A stretch of DNA of 64,000 bases, from contig NZ_CP062983.1 of assembly GCF_015500095.1 (NCBI RefSeq), forward strand, positions 868,001 to 932,000, read 5' to 3'. The notes under the pieces are model-generated. The model ran no database searches and was not told the DNA's origin. It worked only from the letters and a program-made list of their open reading frames with translations. Each line of letters opens with the position of its first letter. The first letter of the stretch is position 1. The position numbers and the translations under genes were made by a program. The DNA is from Phototrophicus methaneseepsis. GTDB lineage: Bacteria; Chloroflexota; Anaerolineae; Aggregatilineales; Phototrophicaceae. Positions 17,191-26,427 of the stretch are shown piece by piece.

Positions 17191-19068
17191 CTACTCGTCA
17201 TCTGACGCTATCGTGACGGTATCCAACAGCAGGCTATCGCCGGAGGATGCTTCATCAATGAAGGCCGCACCCAGGCGTTCCAGCGTCTGCCAGTTGTAAA
17301 TGATGAGGACCATATCATAGTCACCCGCCTGGACCTGATCCAAGGGGACGTTCAGCGTCACGGTAGCATAGTGCCCTGGTGGCAGCCCCGCATCAGCCTG
17401 GGCTGCGGGCTGCCCATCTGCGCCGATGAGTTGCACGGCTGCTGAATATGTGTGCAAGGGGACATCCTGGGCCACATCAAAGCCGAGCGAAACGCGCAGG
17501 GTTTGTGGCGTTTGGGCCACATCGACGCCTGCAAGCGCGATCCCCTCGCCAAAGGTAGCGACGGCTCCTCCGCCGGGGCAGTGTGCCGCAGACCGCGCAT
17601 ACAGCCAGAGTTGTAGTCGTTCATCCTGGGCGAACAAACCACAGTAGACGAAATCAGTATTGAGTATCGCTTCGAAGTCATTGCGCCAATTGGCGGCATC
17701 GACGCCTGTATCGACACCGTACCAGATGCGCTGTGCCGTGTCGACTTGTTCCCATGCCCAGGCCTGGTTTTCTGGGGATGTATCGTCATACAGCGCCAAT
17801 GAAATAAAAGAGGGTATGCCCAAGCCCGCCGTAGCGTAATCCATCGGGTACCATGCCTCGTCCGCGAGCGCCCCAGCGTGGAACACGAATACATCATTGG
17901 GTTGGGTGCTGTCCTCGATGGCGTTGGTGATGGTGCGCCAGCGTGGGTAGGGGTCTGGATTGAGGCCGCTTAAGAAGGTGGGCTGTAAGTTGGCATAGAC
18001 CGCGACGACGAGCCAGACGGCTAGCAGGCCGCTGCTGATGCGCTTCCCATACTGAATAGTGCTGAGATGGGCCAGCCCGACCGCTAACCAGATCGCTAAC
18101 AAGGGCCACATGCCAATCAGATAACGAATGCGCGATGTCGTCAGCACGTGGGTCACTTCGTTGAGAGCAGCCATCAATAACATAGAGACAATCGCCATCC
18201 AGACCATGAAGCGCAGGGCCTTCACCCGCCAACCGAAGATTGTCACCAGGGCAAGCAGGGCAATCAACAGCAGGGGCACCCCATTACCGAAGTAATGCAA
18301 CACCTCTGCGATGCTCTCTAAGAAGCCAATCGCGCGCCCATGCAGTTCGACATCGCCTTCGATGTGGTTGTAACCGACGAAGAAGATCGGCAGCCACAAC
18401 AGGGCAATGCCACCCGCGACCAGGGTCGGCACGACGGGACGCCACCAGTGACGCCGCTGGAAGATCACATGATACAGGCCGAGCGCCCCGGCCACTGGCA
18501 TAGCGAAGTAATGCGTATGCAGCAGAGTGAATAGGCCGAAGAATAACCCGACCTGCCACCATCGAGAGGGTTTGGCGCGCTGCATCAACTGATGATAGCA
18601 CCAGAGGGTGAACGATGTTGCCACCACCACCAGCGTGAATGTGCGTAATTCGTGTGTGTAGTAGAGGAAGAAGGACGATATGCCCAGGATCAGGGCGGCC
18701 ATAAGCCCGGCGCGCTCAGAATGCAGATCGCGGCCCAGGCGATACGTCCAGGCCAGGGCTAGTAAGCTGAAGAAGAGCGTCAGCGACCGCATCGCCAACT
18801 CCGACCAGCCCACCAGGAAGCCCCACACCCACAATGTGAAGTAATAAGCGGGGAGCTGCGTCAATGATCCGTTGATAATGCCCTTGTCGATGATGTCGAC
18901 CGGGTTATAAGGACCGAAGTGCGCGCCACCGACCACCGCGACGGAACGGATTTCGTCGTACCAGAGCGCATCGGCATCTGCGCCATCTATGCCCACTGCA
19001 AAGACAAACCACAACAGGATAATCCAGAACCCGAAGAACGCCAGACGTCTTAAATGGGTTGCTGACAT
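17191..19068 (-). CDS. GT39-like (PMT/ArnT) membrane glycosyltransferase
   Basis: The 625-residue protein has about ten membrane helices in its first 370 residues and a soluble extracytoplasmic C-terminal part of about 250 residues. Near the N-terminus DADALWYDEIRSVAV places the conserved acidic residues of the first extracytoplasmic loop found in PMT_2/GT39 enzymes, which use a lipid-linked sugar donor. MRSLTLFFSLLALAWTYRLGRDL is the typical second helix but is here longer than I can align closely. The C-terminus is beta-rich. It heads the envelope cluster upstream of the WecA/TagO-like gene (72-base gap). Confidence 0.85.
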   Translation of the reverse strand: MSATHLRRLAFFGFWIILLWFVFAVGIDGADADALWYDEIRSVAVVGGAHFGPYNPVDIIDKGIINGSLTQLPAYYFTLWVWGFLVGWSELAMRSLTLFFSLLALAWTYRLGRDLHSERAGLMAALILGISSFFLYYTHELRTFTLVVVATSFTLWCYHQLMQRAKPSRWWQVGLFFGLFTLLHTHYFAMPVAGALGLYHVIFQRRHWWRPVVPTLVAGGIALLWLPIFFVGYNHIEGDVELHGRAIGFLESIAEVLHYFGNGVPLLLIALLALVTIFGWRVKALRFMVWMAIVSMLLMAALNEVTHVLTTSRIRYLIGMWPLLAIWLAVGLAHLSTIQYGKRISSGLLAVWLVVAVYANLQPTFLSGLNPDPYPRWRTITNAIEDSTQPNDVFVFHAGALADEAWYPMDYATAGLGIPSFISLALYDDTSPENQAWAWEQVDTAQRIWYGVDTGVDAANWRNDFEAILNTDFVYCGLFAQDERLQLWLYARSAAHCPGGGAVATFGEGIALAGVDVAQTPQTLRVSLGFDVAQDVPLHTYSAAVQLIGADGQPAAQADAGLPPGHYATVTLNVPLDQVQAGDYDMVLIIYNWQTLERLGAAFIDEASSGDSLLLDTVTIASDDE

Positions 19069-19165
19069 AACAGGCCCCGCCGCTCACTTAAATGGATAAT
19101 CTTGGCGACAGGTTTAGCAGAGCACTGGCTGAATAACAATGCTGAATAACGACCGGGTGAACTTG

Positions 19166-19912
19166 TTAGAACTCATCGGCTAATGCGGTGAAGCGCATGA
19201 AGGCCCGTTCTTGGGGGGTCATGTCCGTGGGGTATTCGTGATGATCGTAAGACTCCAGGATGCGATACCCTTCTTTGATGTAGCCGCGAATCGTATGCAG
19301 GCTAATGCCCATCTCATCAGCGGCGAGGTGTGCGGGCATGCCTTCGATCACACATAGGCGGATTGCCTGCCGGATGCGGTCGGTCATTTCCGGGTAGTCG
19401 CGTTGTTCCGGCAAGATGAAGGCATTATACAGGCGGCGATTGGCGTATCCCTGTGTCGTGCGCTGTACCTCTGGCGTGATGATCATATCGTGTTCCACTG
19501 TGCGGCAGATGGCCCAGGCAATCCGCAAACGGACTTCATGCTTAAGCAAATAAGCCTTCGCGCCGAATTCCGCCGCGACCAGGGCCAGCATGGGATCATC
19601 GAGGTTTTGCGCCATGCAGACAATTTCTGTACCTGGGGACATGTCTTTGACGCGGCGCATTGTCGCCAGCAGGCCATCTGGCCCACCGAGATGATCTGCA
19701 TCCAGGACGAGGATGTCGGGTTGTTCCGCTGGTGGCATCACCCGTAAATAATTCCACAGCTCGTCAATTTCTCGCGTCATGAACGTCACGCGGGTGCGTC
19801 GGTCCCAGGCGAGATAACTATTGAGGGCTTGTAGAGCGTAGATATCCGTGTCGAAAAGGACAACCTTGAGGTTGAGAGAGCCGATACCGGGCATGGGATA
19901 TTGACCTGTCAT
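19166..19912 (-). CDS. Receiver-like protein with C-terminal helix-turn-helix (NarL/LuxR-like)
   Basis: The 248-residue protein has a receiver-like N-terminal half (LKVVLFDTDIYALQALNSYL; ILVLDADHLGGPDGLLATM in place of the usual D-x-x-MPxxdG; KAYLLKHE with the conserved Lys) and a C-terminal helix-turn-helix resembling NarL/LuxR outputs (AADEMGISLHTIRGYIKEGYRIL). The phospho-acceptor loop is one residue longer than standard, so phosphorylation is uncertain. The start is ambiguous: ATG 19912 has aggag 14 bases upstream, and the frame runs open to 19960. No histidine kinase is adjacent. Confidence 0.75.
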   Translation of the reverse strand: MTGQYPMPGIGSLNLKVVLFDTDIYALQALNSYLAWDRRTRVTFMTREIDELWNYLRVMPPAEQPDILVLDADHLGGPDGLLATMRRVKDMSPGTEIVCMAQNLDDPMLALVAAEFGAKAYLLKHEVRLRIAWAICRTVEHDMIITPEVQRTTQGYANRRLYNAFILPEQRDYPEMTDRIRQAIRLCVIEGMPAHLAADEMGISLHTIRGYIKEGYRILESYDHHEYPTDMTPQERAFMRFTALADEF

Positions 19913-20036
19913 TGCTGGTATGCGCACTCCTAGTTTATGCTGAAATATGCCGCCGTGCAATGAAGGCTCTTGAGCACAACGGTGGTATGGTCATAAATGC
20001 AGTTGGTTTGCCCTCAATAGATTGGAGTTTTCGCGG

Positions 20037-20714
20037 ATGAGCACTTTTGTGATCGGTGATATTCATGGTTGTTATGATGAACTGCAAGCCTTGCTCGATA
20101 AAGCAGCCCTGCGTGCCGATGATACGATTATCGCCCTGGGCGACCTCGTGAATCGTGGGCCGAAACCGGCGGAAGTCGTGCGCTGGCTGCAAGAGACGCC
20201 GCAGGCGCGCAGCATACAGGGCAATCATGATTATTACCATATCGAAGCCGCCCATGGGCGAGGTGCCCCTAAGCCTGCAACCCTGCTCACACGATGGGAC
20301 CTCAACCACGATTATGATGCGGCTATTGCCACGTTTGAAACATTGCCACTGTATATTGAACTGGATGAAGCGGTACTGCTACACGGCTTTTATGAACCGG
20401 GTGTGCCTTTGCAAGAACAGCGTCCGGGGATGCTGCTGGGGCTGGATGAGGAAGAAGCTGAACTCAAAGACAGGTATGATCGTCCCTGGTATGAGCTTTA
20501 CGACGGTGATAAGCCGTTGATCGTCGGCCATCGGGATTATACCGACGAGCAGAAAGCGCTCATCATCGAAGGCCGCTTTTATGGGATTGATACGCGTTGT
20601 GTATATGGCGGCTCCCTGACGGGCATCCTGCTGCCGGAATGGCGTTTTATCTCCGTGCCTGCCCGCAGCGACCATTGGAGCGACCTCCGAGAGAAACATG
20701 GCATCAAAAGCTAA
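20037..20714 (+). CDS. Metallophosphatase, PrpA/ApaH-like serine/threonine phosphatase family
   Basis: The 225-residue protein has the PPP-family metal-site signature in order: GDIHGCYDEL (residues 7-16), GDLVNRGPKP and GNHDYYH, then later histidines in LLHGFYEPG and GHRDY. The short length is typical of bacterial PrpA-like or diadenosine-polyphosphatase-like members rather than eukaryotic PP1. It should hydrolyse phosphoprotein or nucleotide phosphate esters in the cytoplasm. ATG 20037 is preceded by ggag 9 bases upstream; an upstream TTG is less likely. A kinase partner (3645-5351) exists in the window but is distant. Confidence 0.88.
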   Translation: MSTFVIGDIHGCYDELQALLDKAALRADDTIIALGDLVNRGPKPAEVVRWLQETPQARSIQGNHDYYHIEAAHGRGAPKPATLLTRWDLNHDYDAAIATFETLPLYIELDEAVLLHGFYEPGVPLQEQRPGMLLGLDEEEAELKDRYDRPWYELYDGDKPLIVGHRDYTDEQKALIIEGRFYGIDTRCVYGGSLTGILLPEWRFISVPARSDHWSDLREKHGIKS

Positions 20715-20849
20715 AAAGACGCTGCCTTGGCCTGAAAACGAGCTGATTGCTGCTTTTTCAGCTTATTCCTCATCGGACAAAGAGCGCTTAAGCCGTGGAA
20801 ATGTGCCGAGCGCGCTCAAAATTTGATGATTAATGGCACGAGGCATAAC

Positions 20850-20879
20850 TTGGTTAAGCTTAAGCCAGCATGATATAAT
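20850..20879 (+). promoter_or_regulatory. Sigma-70-type promoter of the sdh operon
   Basis: TTGGTT (20850-20855), an 18-base spacer and TATAAT (20874-20879) with a TG one base upstream (extended -10). It lies about 120 bases before the sdhCD start, leaving a leader of about 115 bases. Confidence 0.7.
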
Positions 20880-21001
20880 CTTTTACAGTTGTGAGATTAT
20901 TTTCTCCAATAAAAACAAGATGTTTTGCCTCATGCAAATTTGGATGTAAACCATCGAAAATTGTGCTTTACCAGTCGTTAATTACTGAAAGGTTGGTCAA
21001 C

Positions 21002-22117
21002 GTGGCTTCTTTAGTCATGACGGTCAGAGAGACGATGCGTTATCGCGGCTCTATTGGTCAATGGAGTTGGGTGCTGCATCGTATCACGGGCCTGGGAGTT
21101 GTTTTATTCCTGGTGATCCACGTCATCGATACGTCCTGGGCGATTTTTTACCCGGCTCTATACGAAGAAGCAATTGCTTCTTATCAATCGCCATTATTTA
21201 CAATCGGTGAGTTCGCCCTCGTCGCCTGTGTGATTTACCATGCCTTCAATGGCTTACGCATAAGTATTTTTGATTTCAGACCTGATTTGTGGAAGTATCA
21301 ACAGCGCGCTGCCTGGTATGTTTTAGGGGCGAGCATCGTGGTGCTGGTGCCGGTTTTCCTCGGTATGGGCAGCCACGTCATTGAACATTACAGCGAAGAA
21401 GGCGTCTTCGTACAGGGTATTGGTGATGTCATCGCAGGCCAGGCCCCATTTATTGCGGGCATGGTCGCGGCTGTTATCGCAGCGTTGATCATTGGCGGCA
21501 TCTGGAATGCGGTTGTCGGTGGTGAAGAAGTCACCGTCAGCGCCAAGCACCAGGGGAGCAAGTTGGAGCGCTTCTGGTGGTCCTTCATGCGCGTTAGCGG
21601 TCTGCTCATTATCCCGCTCGTTTTCGGCCATCTGGCCCTGGCACATATTATCCAGGGTGTGTTTGATCTGACGTTGATGGGTGCGACCGTCGCGGGTGTC
21701 CCGGTGACAGGCACCGCCCTCAGCCCTGGTGTCGTCTCCGATATAGCTAATACATCCCTGGCGACCATCCTCAACGGCTTGAATGATACCGGCACCGCGA
21801 CGGAATATGTTCTGGAGCGCTGGAGCTTCTTGTTGGGCGGGATGGCAATCTGGCGTGTTTACGACATTTTGCTGCTGGTCCTGGTCTCGCTGCACGGCTT
21901 TAATGGCCTGCGTTATGTGTTGACCGATTACACGATGAAGTACCCCGTTTTGCGCCGAGCCAGCATTGTGCTGACGATCATCGGCGGTATTACCCTGGTT
22001 GTTGTGGGTGGCAGTGCTTTGCTCACAACAGTGGAAGCGGATGCGATCCACACCGCGCAGGAGTCTATCTGCGAGATTAACCCCGTACACGCGGACTACT
22101 GCAACCCGGGCGAATAG
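21002..22117 (+). CDS. Succinate dehydrogenase membrane anchor, SdhC-SdhD fusion (cytochrome b subunit)
   Basis: The 371-residue protein has about seven membrane segments and contains two anchor-type halves. The first starts SIGQWSWVLHRITGLGVVLF, typical of SdhC, and has HAFNGLR at residues 80-86. The second (from about residue 190; RFWWSFMRVSGLLIIPLVFG) has HGFNGLRYVLTDY at 298, typical of SdhD. Such histidines are the usual haem b ligands. The protein therefore replaces two separate subunits and anchors SdhA-SdhB, passing electrons to quinone. I start at GTG 21002, 9 bases after gaaagg; ATG 21017 is the alternative. It is first in sdhCD-sdhA-sdhB. Confidence 0.88.
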   Translation: MASLVMTVRETMRYRGSIGQWSWVLHRITGLGVVLFLVIHVIDTSWAIFYPALYEEAIASYQSPLFTIGEFALVACVIYHAFNGLRISIFDFRPDLWKYQQRAAWYVLGASIVVLVPVFLGMGSHVIEHYSEEGVFVQGIGDVIAGQAPFIAGMVAAVIAALIIGGIWNAVVGGEEVTVSAKHQGSKLERFWWSFMRVSGLLIIPLVFGHLALAHIIQGVFDLTLMGATVAGVPVTGTALSPGVVSDIANTSLATILNGLNDTGTATEYVLERWSFLLGGMAIWRVYDILLLVLVSLHGFNGLRYVLTDYTMKYPVLRRASIVLTIIGGITLVVVGGSALLTTVEADAIHTAQESICEINPVHADYCNPGE

Positions 22118-22146
22118 TTTTACTGGTACCCAGATAGGAGACTTAC

Positions 22147-23985
22147 ATGCAGAAGCACCAACATGAAGTGATTATCGTTGGCGCTGGTGGTGCAGGCCTG
22201 ATGGCTGCACTGTATGCCAGCGAAGGCGGCGCGGATGTCGCAGTCGTCAGTAAATTGTACCCAACACGCTCCCATACAGGGGCTGCTCAGGGCGGTATTG
22301 GTGCCGCCCTGGGCAATATGGATGAAGATAAGCCCATCTACCATGCCTATGACACCATCAAAGGTGGCGATTATCTGACAGATCAGGCTGCTGCCAAGGT
22401 CCTGGCGGAAAATGCCATTGACGCCGTGATCGAATTGGAGCGCTACGGTTTGCCGTTTGACCGCACGCCAGAGATGCGCATCAGTCAGCGCCGTTTTGGT
22501 GGGCATACGCGTAACTTCGGTGAAGAATTGGTGCATCGTGCTTGCCACGCCGCCGACCGCACCGGGCATATGATCTTGCAGACGCTCTATCAGCAGTGCA
22601 TCAAAAAGCAGGTGAACTTCTTCGATGAATTTCAGGTTGTGGATCTGATCGTCAACGATGGCGTGACCTGCGGTGTGGTCGCTGTTGAGCTCTCTACTGG
22701 CGAGTTCCATATCTTCCACGGCAAGGCCGTTCTCTTCGCCACAGGTGGCTGGGGCCGCTGCTGGAGCGTGACGAGTAACGCACACAGCCTGACGGGTGAC
22801 GGAGCTGCTATCGCGCTGCGCCGGGGCGTACCTATGCAGGATATGGAATTCTTCCAATTCCACCCGACGGGTATTTATCGCATGGGTATCCTCATCACGG
22901 AAGGTGTTCGTGGTGAAGGCGGCGTCCTGCTCAATGATCAGGGCGAACGCTTTATGAACCGCTATGCGCCGAGCGTGAAGGACCTTGCCAGCCGCGATGT
23001 CGTCAGCCGCGCGATTTACGATGAAGTGAAGAGCGGGCGTGGCATCAAAGGTAAGAATTACGTCCATCTCGATATTCGCCCTGAGACAGTGAACAAATAC
23101 TTTGAAGAAGATGGCAGTGATACACGCATTGACGCGCAATATGTCGAGAGCAAGCTGCCGGACATCCTCGATTTCTGCCGGACGTATCTGGGGATCGACC
23201 CGGTTAAAGAGCCGATGCCCGTCCAGCCAACAGCCCACTATGCGATGGGTGGCATCCCCACAAATGTGGATGCGGAAGTCCTCATTGATGAAAGTGGCAC
23301 GGTCTTACCTGGCTTATTTGCCGCTGGCGAAACAGCCTGTGTGAGCGTCCATGGCGCTAACCGCCTGGGGACCAACAGCCTCGTCGATCTGGTTGTGTTT
23401 GGTCGTCGCGGTGGTATGAAGATGGGCGAATACGTCAAAGGCGTTGATTGGGCACCGCTGCCAGAAAACGCAGGCGAAGAAGTCGAAGCAGAGTTCAAGC
23501 GCATCCGCGACAGCAAAGGCAAGACCAAAGCCTATGAATTGCGGGCTGCGATGCAGCAGACCATGATGGATAACGTCGGCGTCTACCGCACAGAAGAAAC
23601 GATGTTGCAGGCAGTTGAGGACCTTAAGGAACTGCGCCAGCGCTACTATAACGACATCACAATTGACGATGATGGCTATAAGTTCAACACGGACTTGATG
23701 GAAGCCTGGGAATTGGGCTGTATGCTGCAATTGGCTGAAATCACTGCACAGAGTGCCCTGCGCCGCACAGAGAGCCGGGGCGCGCACAGCCGCGACGACT
23801 ATCCAGATCGTGATGACGAAAATTGGATGGTGCACACGCTGGCATACGGTAGTGAAGACCAGCAAAGTTCAGATTACCGCCTGACAGCCGATAAGCCCGT
23901 TGATCTGTCGTTGTGGGAAGAAGAAAAGCGCGACGGTGTGGCACCGGATAAGCAAAAATTCAAACCAAAAGCACGTGTTTATTAA
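22147..23985 (+). CDS. sdhA: Succinate dehydrogenase flavoprotein subunit
   Basis: The 612-residue protein is full length for SdhA. It has the FAD dinucleotide-binding N-terminus ([18 protein letters not shown]), the covalent-FAD segment [17 protein letters not shown], the dicarboxylate-site segment [10 protein letters not shown], the active-site Arg loop [10 protein letters not shown] and [11 protein letters not shown]. It oxidises succinate to fumarate in the citric acid cycle, with electrons passing to SdhB. taggag precedes the ATG by 7 bases, 29 bases after sdhCD. Fumarate reductase is mechanistically similar, but the operon and single anchor gene fit an oxidising enzyme at least as well. 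Confidence 0.97.
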   Translation: MQKHQHEVIIVGAGGAGLMAALYASEGGADVAVVSKLYPTRSHTGAAQGGIGAALGNMDEDKPIYHAYDTIKGGDYLTDQAAAKVLAENAIDAVIELERYGLPFDRTPEMRISQRRFGGHTRNFGEELVHRACHAADRTGHMILQTLYQQCIKKQVNFFDEFQVVDLIVNDGVTCGVVAVELSTGEFHIFHGKAVLFATGGWGRCWSVTSNAHSLTGDGAAIALRRGVPMQDMEFFQFHPTGIYRMGILITEGVRGEGGVLLNDQGERFMNRYAPSVKDLASRDVVSRAIYDEVKSGRGIKGKNYVHLDIRPETVNKYFEEDGSDTRIDAQYVESKLPDILDFCRTYLGIDPVKEPMPVQPTAHYAMGGIPTNVDAEVLIDESGTVLPGLFAAGETACVSVHGANRLGTNSLVDLVVFGRRGGMKMGEYVKGVDWAPLPENAGEEVEAEFKRIRDSKGKTKAYELRAAMQQTMMDNVGVYRTEETMLQAVEDLKELRQRYYNDITIDDDGYKFNTDLMEAWELGCMLQLAEITAQSALRRTESRGAHSRDDYPDRDDENWMVHTLAYGSEDQQSSDYRLTADKPVDLSLWEEEKRDGVAPDKQKFKPKARVY

Positions 23986-24093
23986 AAGCAAGCAAGGCCG
24001 GGGCGGGGTTCCTGCTTCGGCCTATCGATCAAGGGGTTCGTTGGCCTCGCCTGATCACGATCACAGGCTCATAAGCATTTGGAGATATCACCC

Positions 24094-24846
24094 ATGGCAG
24101 ACTTGACGGTTACATTCAAGATTCGTCGCCAGAACCCGGAAATTCCCGGCAAAGAAAAACCCTATTGGGAAGAATTCACACTCACGGATGTGGACCCCAC
24201 TGACCGTGTATTGGAAATGCTGCACCGCATCAAATGGGAGCAAGATGGCACGCTCAGCTTGCGCCGTTCCTGTGCACATGGCGTTTGTGGGTCGGATGCG
24301 ATGCGCATCAACGGCGTGAACGCTCTGGCCTGTAAGGTGCTCATTCAAGATGTAGGCACTGAAATTATGGTTGAGCCGATCCTGGGCTTGCCCGTCATTA
24401 AAGACCTGATCGTCGACATGGAGCCCTTCTTTGAGCATTACCGCAGTGTGATGCCCTTCTTCGTCAATAATGATCCGCCTCCGGCGGATGGGCGTGAACG
24501 CCTGCAAACGCAAGCGGATAAAGATAAGTTTGATGATACGACCAAGTGCATTCTTTGCGCCGCCTGCACGACGTCTTGCCCGTCCTTCTGGGCGAATGGC
24601 AAATACGTTGGCCCAGCGGCGATTGTCCAGGCACATCGCTTTATCTTCGACACGCGCGACCAGGCCGCGAAAGAACGCCTCAACATCCTGGCGGAAGAAA
24701 ATGGCGTGTGGCGCTGCCGCACGATCTACAACTGCACGCCCGCTTGCCCGCGCGAAATCCAGGTCACCAAGGCGATTGGCGAAGTGAAACTGGCGATCAT
24801 GCGGGGCAGCACAGAAGGTGTTGTCAAAGTCGCAGAAATTCACTGA
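24094..24846 (+). CDS. sdhB: Succinate dehydrogenase iron-sulfur subunit
   Basis: The 250-residue protein carries all three cluster sites: the [2Fe-2S] motif RSCAHGVCGSDAM...ACK (with Asp in the third ligand position, as in E. coli SdhB), the [4Fe-4S] motif CILCAACTTSCP and the [3Fe-4S] motif CRTIYNCTPACPREI. It wires SdhA to the quinone site. ATG 24094 follows ggagat by 6 bases; it is about 108 bases after sdhA, a longer gap than between the first two genes. A G+C stem with a T-rich tail at 24891 closes the operon. Confidence 0.97.
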   Translation: MADLTVTFKIRRQNPEIPGKEKPYWEEFTLTDVDPTDRVLEMLHRIKWEQDGTLSLRRSCAHGVCGSDAMRINGVNALACKVLIQDVGTEIMVEPILGLPVIKDLIVDMEPFFEHYRSVMPFFVNNDPPPADGRERLQTQADKDKFDDTTKCILCAACTTSCPSFWANGKYVGPAAIVQAHRFIFDTRDQAAKERLNILAEENGVWRCRTIYNCTPACPREIQVTKAIGEVKLAIMRGSTEGVVKVAEIH

Positions 24847-24890
24847 TGCACGGATTGAGTGCTGAGGACTGAGTTCCGAGGACTGAGTAA

Positions 24891-24926
24891 GGGCGTGGCA
24901 TCTGCCGCGCTCTGCTTATTTTTCGT
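24891..24926 (+). terminator. Intrinsic terminator of the sdh operon
   Basis: GCGTGGCA (24893-24900) pairs with TGCCGCGC (24903-24910) with one G-U pair, then a T-rich tail (ttatttttcgtttt) follows. It is about 45 bases after the sdhB stop. Two copies of gaggactgagt lie just upstream (24863-24887). Confidence 0.7.
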
Positions 24927-25022
24927 TTTACCTCTTTTTGTTTTATGACGTCGCTCTAATGCCTGCTATATACTCATTCGCTATACTAGTAAGACCTTCG
25001 CAAGCGAATCCGAGATAAACCC

Positions 25023-25385
25023 ATGCCAAGCTATGACTTCCGCTGCAAGAACTGCGGCGCTGAATTTGATCTCTTCTATAAATCCTACGCGGCCTATGAT
25101 GAGGCGACCCCCACTTGCCCGAACTGTAGCAGCGCAGACCTCGCCCGCGTCATCCGGCGTGTGAGCGTGCAGGCAGCCCCACACGATTATGCGCGTATGT
25201 CATCCAATGAGATGTTGAACGTGATGGAAAGTGGCGATAGCAAACAGGTCGATGCTATGTTTAAACAGGTGGCAGGTGGTGCGGCTGATCCGCGTGCCGG
25301 GGTCCCGTTCCATGAAGAGGCGAAGAAACGGACCGGGAAACAATCAGAGAAGCAGCCCAAAAAGAACAGTTCCCCGGCTGACTAA
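25023..25385 (+). CDS. FmdB-family zinc ribbon protein
   Basis: The 120-residue protein starts PSYDFRCKNCGAEFDLFYKS and continues PTCPNCSSADLARVIRRVS, giving two CxxC pairs that form the zinc ribbon of the FmdB/CxxC_CxxC_SSSS family. The C-terminal half is charged and Lys-rich, probably disordered. FmdB was linked to regulation of formamidase in Methylophilus, but for most relatives the role is unknown, so only the zinc ribbon is firm. It follows the sdh terminator and stands alone. Confidence 0.88.
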   Translation: MPSYDFRCKNCGAEFDLFYKSYAAYDEATPTCPNCSSADLARVIRRVSVQAAPHDYARMSSNEMLNVMESGDSKQVDAMFKQVAGGAADPRAGVPFHEEAKKRTGKQSEKQPKKNSSPAD

Positions 25386-25407
25386 GCGCTTAAAGCGATA
25401 GTCGGTT

Positions 25408-26217
25408 TTATTCCTGCGGATCGAACCGATAACCATACATCACGGTGCCGGCAATATCGCTCATGACGAAGGCGTAAGTCTTGCCTTCTTCATCAGGCCC
25501 CAGGTTAAAGACAATCTCGCCTGTTGGGAGGTATCGTGCAACGACGCCTTCTGCCTGTCGCAAGACAATTTCTTCTTCTGGGCGTGTTTCCGGCAGATCG
25601 GCAGCCGTGATGAAGTTGGGAATATACTCTCGCGTCGCATAGATGTAGATATCAACGCCAACTTCTTCTTCAGCTTCTTCAGCCGGGTAGAGAATAGCAA
25701 TATGTCCATCGCCATATCCCCGGTTCAGCCGATTATCGTCCCCATCTTCGCCGCTTTCACCCTGGGCTTCCTCGGCTGTTTGGGCGCAGGTGCCATAATC
25801 CCCGTAGCAAGTGTAGAGCACTTCATTCTGGGGGCCGCACTTGTAGACGAGCAAAAATTCTGATGTGGTCGCCGGGTCTGGCGGTGTCTCCCCAACATAG
25901 ACGTAAGAAGCGATGACCGTATCGCGCAGTTGCGGGGCAAAATCGATGTAGAAGCCGTTAAATGTACCGTCCATATCTTTCATGAACGTTTCTTGCTCGG
26001 CTTCTGCCAACACAGCCCCATAATCTGTGGTTGTGCGATAATACTCACGCGTTGCGCCATGGGTCGTTAGCGACAGATTGAGGCTACCATTACTGCAAGA
26101 TGCGCCATCCCATAGACTGACGCCATGTGCTTTTGATGATGCATAGACAATTAAGGTGCCTGCGCATAACGCGATGATCAGCACCATTATGCCCATAGGA
26201 CGTGTATACGTCCGCAT
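25408..26217 (-). CDS. Secreted protein, paralogue A with C-terminal LNxGYGD module
   Basis: The 269-residue protein has an N-terminal hydrophobic signal or anchor segment (MGIMVLIIALCAGTLIVYAS). The middle is low in recognisable motifs, with four cysteines and a Gly/Glu/Asp linker. The last ~105 residues (NRLNRGYGDGHIAILYP to the terminal YRFDPQE) match the protein encoded at 26428-27255 closely: both contain YGD, NFIT.AD.P, TGEI.FNLGPD.EGK.Y and a final GY.-DP.E. gaagga precedes the ATG. The 26428 gene lies upstream on the same strand. Function is unknown; the module is likely extracytoplasmic. Confidence 0.75.
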   Translation of the reverse strand: MRTYTRPMGIMVLIIALCAGTLIVYASSKAHGVSLWDGASCSNGSLNLSLTTHGATREYYRTTTDYGAVLAEAEQETFMKDMDGTFNGFYIDFAPQLRDTVIASYVYVGETPPDPATTSEFLLVYKCGPQNEVLYTCYGDYGTCAQTAEEAQGESGEDGDDNRLNRGYGDGHIAILYPAEEAEEEVGVDIYIYATREYIPNFITAADLPETRPEEEIVLRQAEGVVARYLPTGEIVFNLGPDEEGKTYAFVMSDIAGTVMYGYRFDPQE

Positions 26218-26329
26218 GGTTCCTTCTCCCCTGTTTCAAACAACTTTTTTGTTTTATTTATAGTGGCAATCGAACATTATTGTAAGGTCCCTGAGACAGA
26301 TTGGCTTTACGTTCCAGTAGGAAAATAGT

Positions 26330-26356
26330 ACCGGGACGCTAACTTAGCGTCCCGGT
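26330..26356 (-). terminator. Stem-loop between the two paralogues
   Basis: ACCGGGACGCT pairs perfectly with AGCGTCCCGGT across a 5-base loop (26341-26345). It lies just downstream of the 26428-27255 gene on the minus strand; the following minus-strand sequence has a short T-rich stretch (actattttcc). A terminator between the paralogues is likely. Confidence 0.65.
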
Positions 26357-26427
26357 CGATAGTTTATTCTTTGTATGTCGTCAAGGTATATCGTCAAATG
26401 CTTGCGATGGGTTATCGCTATAGCAGG

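Noticed and set aside
20698-20826. Plus-strand 42-codon frame MASKAKK... overlapping the phosphatase end
   Set aside because: Has a weak gagagaa before ATG, but no homologue known to me and not long enough to trust.
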